NCBI GenBank assembly: GCA_935421135.1
Contig: OW285194.1
Coordinates: 16,329,376 to 16,393,375, forward strand
Direction of reading: 5' to 3'
Length of the DNA stretch: 64,000 nucleotides
From: Bugulina stolonifera
Lineage: Eukaryota; Bryozoa; Gymnolaemata; Cheilostomatida; Bugulidae
The position numbers and the translations under genes were made by a program. Below the pieces are notes generated by a model. It ran no database searches. It saw only the letters and a program-made list of their open reading frames with translations, and had not been told where the DNA came from. Shown in pieces: positions 23,201 through 32,600 of the stretch (position 1 is the stretch's first letter; each line of letters starts with the position of its first letter).

Positions 23201-26200
23201 ATTGTTATTGAAGTATCACAGGACTGTGGTGAATGTGAGCAATGTGAGACCAGTGCATTGTGTTGATGTACTTAGTACAGTACATAATCTTCCATGTCTT
23301 CTATTTAGTCCTGCTCTGCTATTACATCATGCTGTACATACAGCATTAGTATTATCACATTACATCACAGTTGTGTAACTTGATAATAGCTGCACTAGAT
23401 AAACATACTTTTGTACTTCTAGAAAATATTCCCTGTAGTGAATGGGGAATACCCCCATGGATTATGTATTCAGTGTTTGTACATATTAGGCTCTGTTCTA
23501 TTGCATCAGCAGACACCACACTCCCATTATTTTGGTAACTAGGAACTTATTACAATAACACTACTAATTTTTCTATAAAATCTTTGCACCATCCTAACCA
23601 TGCGGCCATCCTAATGATTCGCTTGACCTATAATCCAAACCGAGGCAACGTAAATATTGGCCATAGAAATATTGGCATGGATTCATTCTCATTCAATATA
23701 GACGTGCCTGGGAACGTTTGCAGGTCTTGCATTTATTGGGGAGGCAACTCTAATTTATAAGCTTTCATGTTGAAAGTGTACACACACACGCGCACCTTTT
23801 ATTTCATCTGGGTAACCAATAAATGAAATTATTTACCAACAACAGTCAAAGTAATACACATACTATGTATATCTGAAGGTCTAAAATGCAATTATGGCAA
23901 TTTAGTACTCAATAAAGCACTTCTTTAACTTAGCTTTAATTACTAGTATGCCTATATGTACGAGTATGTGCACAACTGCAATAGGATGTTTTTTCTTGCT
24001 GTCACCATAACAACTATTACAACCTAATCCAATTTATATGAACATGTAGTTTGCAACAGCTAATGCATGGATAAACAACCTACAATTTTTGTGCTCAACA
24101 TTCTGACAAAAAATCATTTGGAATAAAATATTCACTCCTGAAAGGCAATCTTATTTCTACATGTGCATTATACATTGTGCATTCATGTACATGTATATTG
24201 TATAATGTGTTTACTTGATTAAACAGTAAAATGCATCAGTGCCTCTACTAGGCAAGTAACCTTTTCACCAACAATTATTCATGCTATGATCAAATTCAAT
24301 GAATAATATTTGCTAAAGAATAGATTACAGTAGTTTATGAAAGTTGTTTTTCAGTTCACTCCATGGATTTCATATTTAAATTCAACTGTATGCATGTAGG
24401 CCTATGTATAAGTATATTATTTGAGTTGTAAAGGGTTTATGCAACAATTATTACCTGCCTAATCCTTTGATTAAACTGTTTTCTTTGTATCAACCTGGGG
24501 GAAGTTTAATACCTGATGATTAATGAATATGATCATAAGATCTTAATTTATAGTTGAATTGGTAAACATTTGTTGCTCGCTTCGCTCGCGTGTAATAATG
24601 GCTTGTGTTCATGTGCTGTGGTCATGCACATACAGTTATCCCATGAGGAGTTGCCTTCCCTTGCATTAAGAAGACAACTCCAAGTCTGTAGCCTGAGTTC
24701 CAATGTGTCGGGTGGGGTGGGTCGGGTACCCACCCCGCCCTTGGTCAGGACTGAGGGCCTAAGGCTACGGCCACGCCCCGGCAGTGATGCCTGGGGACCC
24801 GATCCCAAGGTCCTAGCACCACCCGGAACGGAGTTCCTCACCGGCAGCATTGTATTATATATAAATCAAGGGTCCAAGAGGATCTCCGCTGCAAGCATAG
24901 CCTGAGTTCCAACACTTATTTGGCGGGTGGGGTGGGTCGAGCACCCACCCCGTCCTAGGTCGGGTCCGAGGGCCTAAGGCTAGGGACCCACCCCGGCAGC
25001 GATGCAGGGGAACCCGGTCCCAAGGTCCTAGCGCCACCCGGGGCCGAGATCCTGACCGGCAGCATTGCAACATATATGAATCATCCCGATTTTCGACCCC
25101 AAATCTGATTGGAGGATGGCAGACCGTAGACCGTAAACCGTAGACCGTAAACCGTTTCGTCTTTAGTTATATGATTGCTCTCTCACTGGAAAAGACTAAT
25201 TGTTTGAAATTAATTCAGAGAGGCTGTGCGATTTCTTTGCTGAAAGGTATTTTGTATTTTGTTACTGTCGAGCCACTTTGCCATCCTATTTAACGGACCT
25301 CAGAAGTTCGAAACTGAGCTTGTCAACTACACATGAACCCTATGTGTTTGTAATTGGCAAATATGCTGGTAGAACGCCAGACCCTGCCTACAAGTGTGTT
25401 CAAGACTGAAATCTCAGTGAGTCTCTGAGGTTCTATTTTCTCTTCATATTAACAGGCCAGTACCTCGCAGAAGAGAAAATCCACCTCACAAGATAGCCCC
25501 TCACCCAAACGAAGAGCTAGGGCATCATCTAAACCTTCCACAACTCGAGGGAAGCCCACAACCCAGAGCAAGACGTCCCCTACAAAGATAAAACCCGCTG
25601 CCAGGAAGAAGGCCGCAACCAGTAAACCCATCACAGTGGATGGTAAGTTGTAGAATGAAAGGCCCATATCAGCTGAAGTAGCATGTCTGTGTCAAGTGAA
25701 CTGTCCTCGTTGTTGCATGGCTATAGCTATGCCCCCTCCACTGTCACATCCTCTGTCTACACCCTTACCCCCTCCACTGTCACATCCTTTATCTACACCC
25801 CTACCCCCTCCACTGTCACACCCTCTATCTACACCCCTACCCCCTCCACTGTCACATCCTCTGTCTACACCCCTACCCCTCCACTGTCACATCCTCTATC
25901 TACACCCCTACCCCCTCCACTGTCACATCCTCTGTCTACACCCCTACCCCCTCCACTGTCACATCCTCTGTCTACACCCTTGATTATATATTTCAGACAG
26001 TAGCAGCGGTACATCCGAAGTGGTGAACGTAAATAATTCTGCATTTCGCAGGAAATCATTGGATCCTCGGGCTATGAAAGTGTTGAAGAAGGCTCGAGCC
26101 ACAGTTAAAGGTGAATGTCATATATAATAATGGTAACACATGTGCACTCGTATGTATCGTCCTTAGTGTTCTGTTTATTATATCTTCTCCATGTTCTCTA

Positions 26201-26918
26201 TGAATTGGCAACTGTTTGAAAATTTTAGTTACAAACAGGACGTTCTGAAAATTCTCGAATCCCAAACCCCAACCACAAAGGAACGTTTTCGGATCGTCCT
26301 GTTTCTAACTGACTTTTTCGAAATAACCCTTAACCAGTTTCCATAGGCATAATGTCCCATTGCCATATTGTCCAATAGTGCGCTGCCCCATAGTTGTAAT
26401 GACCGATTACCATATTGTCCATATTGTCCATATTGTCCCATAGCCATAATGTCCCTTTACCATATCGTTCCATTGTAGTTGGTTCCAAGAGCTCAAGAGT
26501 AGTGAAACCAGTGCAGAAAGTGAATCTGGCTCTGAAGTACTGCATCAGTCCATTGGAGGCCAGAGCTATGAGGGAAGAGGCTGCTGTCTCTAAAGGTATC
26601 AGTAATATACTGTATGTAATTGTATGTGTTTGTATGAGTAATGGCCCAAAGGCTGCTGTTACTGCAATAATATACCACTCACGAGTGTTTGAGTAGTTTA
26701 TTCTCTGGGATATTTCAGATCCCTCACTAGCCAATAAGAAGCCTCGTCGTCAGCCAGCTTCTGCGAAGGCACGTCAGCCAGCTACTGCGAAGGCACCTCA
26801 GACAGTAGGTAAAAGTCCGAGGGTAGTAAAGTTACGAACCACTACAGGCACACAGACGTCTCCTGGGCTGGAAGGTCTCAAGAGCATGAAAGGAAGTCGG
26901 AGAGCGACGAATAAATGA
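11224..26918 (+). CDS. VRK1: VRK1-like Ser/Thr protein kinase (12 exons found; first exon missing)
   Basis: Exons: 11224-11360, 11524-11641, 12128-12324, 14601-14737, 14931-15025, 16612-16732, 17255-17298, 17550-17707, 25456-25642, 25997-26110, 26479-26595, 26719-26918; phases join and give about 540 codons. The kinase domain has the glycine loop GCGGFGRLY, the ATP lysine in YVIKIEP, the catalytic loop HADIKASN (HGDIKASN in vertebrate VRKs), DYG for DFG, and the VRK signature [10 protein letters not shown]. All catalytic residues are present, so it should be active, unlike VRK3. The last four exons encode a long Lys/Arg/Ser/Ala/Pro tail without a membrane anchor, as in nuclear VRK1 rather than VRK2A. 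Known VRK1 targets include histone H3, BAF and p53. The start exon is not recognised; the upstream exon must end one base into a codon. The third exon's donor could instead be 3 bases earlier (CAG before GTGGTG). Confidence 0.88.
11656..11990 (+). repeat. Degenerate pyrimidine-rich intronic repeat
   Basis: This kinase intron is filled with diverged copies of short phrases such as CCTTGTTCCTGCTCCACC and CTTTATTCCTG. It is strongly biased to pyrimidines on the coding strand. Open frames across it are a by-product of the composition. Confidence 0.55.
12322..14559 (+). repeat. 32-bp minisatellite, about 70 copies, built on a splice donor
   Basis: The unit GTGGTGGGTTTACTCATA plus ATATAATATATCAG repeats head to tail with few changes (T/C in GTTTACTC or GTTCACTC; AATATA, CATATA or CATATGA variants). 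The first unit starts at the very end of the third kinase exon, so CAGGTGGTGGG, the exon-intron junction, is repeated in each copy. It fills nearly the whole intron up to 14600. Confidence 0.95.
15030..16120 (+). repeat. 22-bp minisatellite, about 49 copies
   Basis: The unit CTCTCTACTGCACTACAG plus TCAA starts about five bases after the donor of the kinase exon ending at 15025. Each unit resembles a 3' splice site (pyrimidine run, then ACAG). With a period not divisible by 3 and no stop in the unit, all three + frames stay open, giving spurious ORFs of up to 428 codons. Confidence 0.95.
16386..16466 (-). mobile_element. tRNA-like SINE or tRNA pseudogene (different family)
   Basis: The minus strand shows TGATAGTGTAGTGGTAGAG (A-box-like), TTGACTATCATTG in the anticodon-arm position, and TTGGGTTCTGAATCTCACC (B-box-like), followed by an A-rich end on the element strand's 3' side (T-rich when read outward). 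The box spacing is close to that of a real tRNA, but the acceptor ends do not pair well. It lies inside a kinase intron. Confidence 0.5.
16830..16925. repeat. Dispersed AT-rich repeat related to 38728-38811
   Basis: AACAAAACAAGACGCATTTT and TTTAATTTAATCCTAATAT match the left half of the palindromic repeat at 38728-38811. The right half here differs (AGCATCATCATCAGATGAT). Confidence 0.45.
17981..18130 (+). repeat. 18-bp minisatellite, about 8 copies
   Basis: Variants of CCTGTAGCAACGACCTCT repeat in the large kinase intron after 17707. Confidence 0.8.
18720..20892 (+). repeat. 42-bp minisatellite, about 52 copies
   Basis: The unit AGCTCATATAGCAGGTGATA plus CTGTGTATGTACACCTACTACT repeats with recurring single-base variants (GCTAGC/ACTAGC, ATACTG/ATACCG) and a few copies with an inserted ACATG. 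Several variant blocks recur in the same order (for example near 19800 and 20300), showing higher-order duplication. Because 42 is divisible by 3, one long frame is open on each strand; neither looks like a gene. Confidence 0.95.
21440..22161 (-). CDS. ZAR1-like 3CxxC zinc-finger protein, nested in a kinase intron (158 aa)
   Basis: Two exons, 21862-22161 and 21440-21616, join in phase 0 (donor GTAGGT, acceptor TTGCAG). The protein starts with a Ser/Arg/Thr-rich stretch of repeated AHRTS, then the core [18 protein letters not shown] at about 67-84, then CKEC, and ends [12 protein letters not shown]. The order FxCxxC...CKxC...LCxxC is the 3CxxC zinc-binding domain of zygote-arrest (ZAR1/ZAR1L) and receptor-transporting proteins. 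ZAR1 proteins bind RNA in oocytes; that role here is inference. It lies wholly inside the long kinase intron on the other strand. The paralogue at 27847-28570 has the same intron position. Confidence 0.75.
22531..22602 (+). other. Candidate extra kinase exon (72 bp)
   Basis: An acceptor TTTTTCATCAG and a donor CT/GTAAGT enclose 24 open codons (beginning IFSLLPKAQ), phase 0 on both sides. This fits exactly between the kinase exons ending at 17707 and starting at 25456. I see no similarity to VRK tails, so this is only a splice-signal match. Confidence 0.2.
22603..24640. other. Kinase intron sequence without recognised features
   Basis: AT-rich sequence with no convincing exon, RNA gene or repeat array that I can see. 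Small ORFs are absent or random. Confidence 0.5.
24647..24681. repeat. Short hairpin of the GGAGTTGYCTTC type
   Basis: GGAGTTGCCTTC at 24647-24658 and GAAGACAACTCC at 24670-24681 pair over 12 bases with one mismatch around an 11-base loop. It belongs to the recurring hairpin motif also seen at 38394-38443 and 44769-44817. Confidence 0.55.
24690..25075. repeat. GC-rich tandem duplication, period about 208 bp
   Basis: Two diverged copies start at AGCCTGAGTTCCAA (24691 and 24899) and share blocks such as GGGTGGGGTGGGTCG, GAGGGCCTAAGGCTA and CCAAGGTCCTAGC, ending CCGGCAGCATTG. The high GC content is unlike the surrounding AT-rich intron. No gene is evident on either strand. Confidence 0.7.
25727..25980 (+). 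repeat. 36-bp minisatellite, about 7 copies
   Basis: The unit CCCCTCCACTGTCACATCCT plus CTGTCTACACCCCTAC fills the intron between kinase exons 25456-25642 and 25997-26110. Confidence 0.9.
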
Positions 26919-27099
26919 CGGCCAGCTGGGTTGAGTACAGTGTAGACACTAGACCATGACATTCATACAGCAGGTAGACAGTTAGCTAGCCTTAGAGCAG
27001 GCAGCATAGCCTCAGTCTATATTCATGGTACTGACAAAGCAGACAGCTCTGCTATTTTGGTTGCAGATTCCAGTTACTGAGTTTTCCAGGTTTAATATT

Positions 27100-27410
27100 C
27101 TACTATAGTTTGATATTCTACTACAGTATGATATTCTACTACATGTATAGTTTGATATTCTACTACAGTTAGATATTCTACTACCACTACCACCACTTCC
27201 ACCACTACCACCACCACTTCCACCACTACCACCACCTCCACCACCACCACTACCACCACTTCTACCACCACCACTTCCACCACTACCACCACCACTTCCA
27301 CCACTACCACCACCTCCACCACCACCACTACCACCACCACTTCCACCACTACCACCACCACTTCCACCACTACCACCACTTCCACCACCACCACCACCAC
27401 CACCACTACT
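27100..27410 (+). repeat. TTTGATATTCTACTACAGT repeat and (CCACCACTA)n microsatellite
   Basis: Four copies of a 22-bp unit with GATATTCTACTACA are followed (27180-27409) by CCA/CTA/CTT triplets. It lies just 3' of the kinase stop. The long Gly/Ser frame on the minus strand is low-complexity and not a gene. Confidence 0.85.
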
Positions 27411-27846
27411 ACATGACGGACACTGCTTGATGTAGATACAAGAGTATGTTAGCCTCCTACACCAGTGCTGGTGGGCATTATACACCATTTATATACAGTT
27501 TCACAATCTTGTACTAGTTATTGGGGGAAACATGGTACCTTAGGTTCTTTCATGGAACAGGTTTAATAATGATGTTGTTATTGCATAGTGTAACAAATAC
27601 AATGTACAATTGCTGTTTCATATTATGATTTATTGAGTATTAGGTGTGTAATTGTTCTATAACTGTAAAATAATCTTCTGGCAATGTATAGTTATAACAG
27701 AACTATGGAAATGTATAATAGATTGTATATAATAGATTGTATATAATAGATTGTTTATGTAATATATTCGTGTAGCTGTAGATACATTGGTTACACAGTA
27801 GATTATCATTCCTTGTTTGGAACTGTCAACCAGAGTTGTCCCCCTA

Positions 27847-28570
27847 TCAGTTGACTGCTCTGCATGGCTTCCCACTCTTGCATCGTTCACACAAGTCATC
27901 CCTGTGTTGGGGGACAGTGCCTTCTTCTGCGGCGCTTGATCTCTTCAGCTTCTCATTCCTGTGAGGCAGGACACTCGTCTTACACTCCTTGCACTGCTGT
28001 CCCCACCTTGCCTATGATATAACATAATATAGTTCATTATTTTTCTCTCTCCACCTCCACTATGGTATAACATATAGTTCATTATTACTCTGTCCCATCT
28101 CCCCTATGATATAAAATAATATAGTAATAACGTAATATCATGTGATGTTTTTGTACTCTCTAAACAATGCATTGTACTAATTGTAATTCTCTCACCTCAA
28201 ACTCGCCATCTCCTTTATACACACAGAATACATTGGCACTTTGCCATGTCTTGGGGCACCCAGAGCACTGGAAATATCCAAACCTCCTGTACTCTTTACC
28301 CACTTTCAGTCTACTCAGATAGTCAGCCAATTCTTCTATCTCCCTGGAGATTTCATCATCTTCATCATCTGGGTCTTCATAATCATCATGTGCATCGTCT
28401 TCAGATTGATAATAATCGTAGTCGTCTTGATAACCATCGTAATCGTCTTGATAACCATCGTAGTCGTCTTGATAATCATTATAGTCGTCCTGATAACCAT
28501 CGTAACCGTATTCGCCAAATTCATCGTCTGAGGGATCATCCTCTCTGTAGCCATAGTAGTAGTCAGACAT
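27847..28570 (-). CDS. ZAR1-like 3CxxC zinc-finger protein with acidic repeat (179 aa)
   Basis: Exons 28196-28570 and 27847-28011 join in phase 0 (donor GTGAGA, acceptor TCATAG). The start chosen gives MSDYYYGYRED; an in-frame ATG 19 codons upstream is possible. Residues 15-60 are a very acidic tandem repeat of YDGYQDD/YQDDYDG, then more Asp/Glu. The zinc domain follows: RRFGYFQCSGCPKTW, FCVYKG, WGQQCKECK and DLCERCKSGKPC. The domain and the intron just before CKEC match the nested gene at 21440-22161, so the two are paralogues. The family is ZAR1/RTP-type; RNA binding is inferred from ZAR1. It is divergent from the FMO gene about 1 kb away and tail-to-tail with the kinase. Confidence 0.78.
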
Positions 28571-29603
28571 GGTAATAATAGTGTACAGTAGTCGTGGAGT
28601 TAGTTCAACTAATATAAGCTCTATCAAGTTATGAACTCAGGTTCTCAACAGGGTATCAGTAAGCTTACTGTATAGTGTCTGTAAACTTGATCAAGTCATT
28701 AGTCAGCAAGACACAGTATTCACTGTTATAAGTGTTTCACAGTTGCATAAAAATTCCATCACTAAGAAATTCCAATGCTGGAATTCCCAGTTAGTAATAA
28801 TACTAATACTCATGTAGGTACTTTAATATTGGGAGTTATTATCCCCTGGGTTGAAAGTGAAGACAACTTCAACTGGGAGTAGACTAGATTTAAAGTGCTA
28901 CTATCTGCAGTACAGGCCCACAATTAACTCTAGCCCTGCATACTTAGCTGCTGTATAATGTAGCATACCTGACTTGTGTAGTACACACAACTTTTGGCGA
29001 GCACTATAATTTGCCTTATGTACATGTATGTGCATCTACACTGTTAGGCACTACTAAGCTTTATGCACAGCTTATTGGAAAAGTAAACCTGTTTGCAAGG
29101 AGCAATTGATTTTGTATCAAGTGGAATGCTAGTGAGTTCAAATAATAGTTACAATTAGTAAAAATAGACTGGATGTAATACATGTACATGTATATCAGGT
29201 TTAAAACAATACCCATTGAATGTATAGGGTATGCTACATGTATTATTGTATACATGACTACATATAGCTTTACTGTACTCTAGTCTTGGCTGTTCACACC
29301 ATCAAGTAAGGTAAGGCATGTTATACTACACCAGGGGAACAAAAATACTCTTAGTAGAGGACCAAGCAGCTGACTGTGCTCCAAGCTACCATTCAGGTAA
29401 TATATTAGTACATGGATATATATACAATATGTACACCTTATGTCTGCGTGAGTGAGTTGATGAAGTTCATGTTCGTATTCAGGAATGAATTCTGTTATTT
29501 ATTGAGCTATATTTATGGCATATTTATGTGCATCACTTACATGGTACATATCTCTATAAAGGTGTATTTCACCAGGTACTCTCTCAACCAATCAGCAGAG
29601 ACG
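28571..29603. promoter_or_regulatory. Divergent intergenic region between ZAR1-like and FMO genes
   Basis: This roughly 1-kb stretch separates two divergent start codons and should hold both promoters. I see no clear TATA box or strong repeated motif. A non-coding 5' exon for the FMO gene is possible (TTTCACCAG acceptor-like sequence just upstream of the ATG). Confidence 0.35.
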
Positions 29604-32600
29604 ATGAAGCGAGTGGCTGTGATAGGGGCGGGACCCTCTGGTCTGGCAGCTCTTCGGTCACTCAATAAATATAAAGAGAAGATCAAGTTTGTAGGATTTG
29701 AGAGGAGTAACCGTGTTGGGGGTACCTGGATACACAATGACCCCTTCAAACCAACCAGCATGTACGACAATCTGACGTAAGGCTATATTTGTCATGGTTC
29801 AGTGGTCTCTTTACTCTGTCTATACTCTATTTAGTTATATTTTACTTGCAGTATACAGGTATGTCTATAATGCACATCAGTATGGTATAATAGATGTACA
29901 TGTGTATTGCTTGTAATGTAGGCCATGTGTGTGGAATAGTTGATATGATATAAAGTGTATTTTATGTATTTTCAGAACCAATTTGCCAAAGGAGGCCATG
30001 GCTTTCCCAGGCTCCCCATTTCCTGTGGAACTTGAGCATTCCTTCCTCGGTCACAAAGAGGTATTGGATTATCTACAACGATTTGCCAAACAGTATGACT
30101 TGCTTCAAAATATAAAAGTACGTGACAAAGCTCATATATATTGTATATGTTTATATACCGTACTTGTACATGTACAGTATATGTTTATATGCCGTGCTTG
30201 TACATGTGCAGTATATGTTTATATACCGTACTTGTACATGTAAAGTATATGTTTATGTACTGTACTTGTACATGTACAGTATATGTTTATATACCGTACT
30301 TGTACATGTACAGTATATGTTTATGTACTGTACTTGTACATGTACAGTATATGTTTATATGCCGTGCTTGTACATGTGCAGTATATGTTTATATACCGTA
30401 CTTGTACATGTGCAGTATATGTTTATGTACTGTACTTGTACATGTACAGTATATGTTTATGTACCGTGCTTGTACATGTAAAGTATATGTTTATATACCG
30501 TACTTGTACATGTACAGTATATGTTTATGTACCGTACTTGTACATGTGCAGTATATGTTTATGTACCGTACTTGTACATGTAAAGTATATGTTTATGTAC
30601 CGTGCTTGTACATGTACAAGTATATGTTTATGTACCGTACTTGTACATGTACAGTATATGTTTATGTACCGTACTTGTACATGTACAGTATATGTTTATG
30701 TACCGTACTTGTACATGTACAGTATATGTTTATGTACCGTACTTGTACATGTACAGTATATGTTTATGTATATTGTGAACTGCTTAGTTTCACCTTTGAC
30801 CTTTGACATAGACATGTTGGGATAATATTAGGCCTGCACCGGTGTTGCCTCCCCACTGATATTCGGTTTTTGGGGTGGTGGTAATCAAACACCGGTTGAC
30901 ACCGGTTCTCTTGTGCCTAGTCTCATTCGGTGTCAACCGATGCCAAATTTGGATCGATATACCGAACCGCACCGGACCCCTTGATCCTGGTCTCAAGCGG
31001 TGTTAGACGGTGTCAACTTTGGTTCGATATACCGGATCGAACTGGTCCAGGAGCTAGTTTGCCTAATAGAGTTGTCCCATCATGACCGTTCAATACAAGG
31101 GAACAAAAATCCTCAACACTTTCTTGCAACATGAGTTCATGCCAATCATTGTTTATTTTATTTTCAGATATGGCTTCATTAAAACATAGTATATGTATAT
31201 TATTTTATTTAAGTGGCTATTGGGCTAATGAAAGTAATCAGTGCTTACTCCTACTCCCAAGATTTTGTATTTGCCCATGTAGTCTAGTGAGTCTTAAGTT
31301 GCATTGGGTCTTACTTCACCTATTTTATGTAATTTTAATAAATATATTAAATATAAAAACATGAGGCTGGACACACACCCAACCGACTACATATTATAAT
31401 TCATTAGATTTATTACTGATTGTGACCAAATTACAGAAGAAAAACAGCAAACATTGTTTCCACCACACTCGTACCATTGACACAAAAAGATAACAAATTT
31501 AAAATGACATGGGCTAACTTCATATCACAAGAGAAAGAAGAAACGCTAGCATAGTTGCATATGATGTAATGATAATGTAGGGAATCTTTCTTGCAAGCTT
31601 TCTTGATAGATTGCTGATTTGGTATAATTCAGTGTGTCCACCGATTGAATCTAGCAGATTTGTCTTCAGATGGGATATTACGATGGCTCAGTCCGATGAA
31701 TTCTACCTACAAAATATTGATTGAACATTAGTATAAGTATTAGCTTATTTTAAATAAATAAAGAGCTGGTGCTTACCAAAAGCATAACTACACAACGATT
31801 TTAAATTAAAAGCCATAATTTATAATGATTAACTATTATAAGCATTGTAGCTATTCTTAGTTACAAGCGAATATAACCAAACTTAAACATTAGTAGTAGA
31901 TTAATTATAATAGAAATAATTAATCCAATGGTATGTTTAAATTTAATTATATTATTTATAATAATATAATCCATTGATTATATTCGATCGTATACTACTG
32001 TTCTATTTCAGCACACTATTCATGAACAAAGCAATCATATGCAAGCGATAGAATATAATATACCAGAATCTGCTAAGTTACGTAATTATGAATCAATTTA
32101 GTATAATTTAATAATAATTACTACCTCCACAACATCAATCACAGCCACGATGGCAGTTAATGTTGAAACGGATTAGCGAAGGTATGCAACCTAGTTTGAA
32201 GTGAGGTAAACAAGAACACGTGATAATAGACCGCATGAATATTGAATGACTACTGGCATAGCGGTCCGGTTCGATAACATCGAACTACACCGAACCATCG
32301 ATATATCGTTTGGGCACGGTGCCGGTGCGATTCGGTGCATAAAAAATTTGCCGATGTGTAACACCGAGGGTTCACACATCGTTTACATCGTTTGAAACCG
32401 AAACACCGTGCAGGCCTAGATAATATCAGACACAGTAGCTGCTCACCCACATGTGTATGCAGTTGTCCATGTAGGCTCTGCTGGTATTTTAAGGCATACG
32501 GCTGATGTTTGTAACACACAAGACCTTCGTTACAACCGACCAATCAGGAGCAAGTAGCTGTAGCTGTGGGGTTGTGTACATACATTGTATAACAATATCA

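Noticed and set aside
24548..25073. Overlapping frames on both strands in the GC-rich duplication
   Set aside because: They are open mainly because GC-rich DNA has few stops. No domain is recognisable and the frames do not keep phase between the two copies.
27012..27488. Gly/Ser-rich minus-strand ORF
   Set aside because: A translation of a CCA/CTA/CTT microsatellite downstream of the kinase. No conserved sequence around it.
30122..30825. Tyr/Cys-rich frames (CTVYVYVPYLYM)
   Set aside because: A product of the 34-bp FMO intron array.
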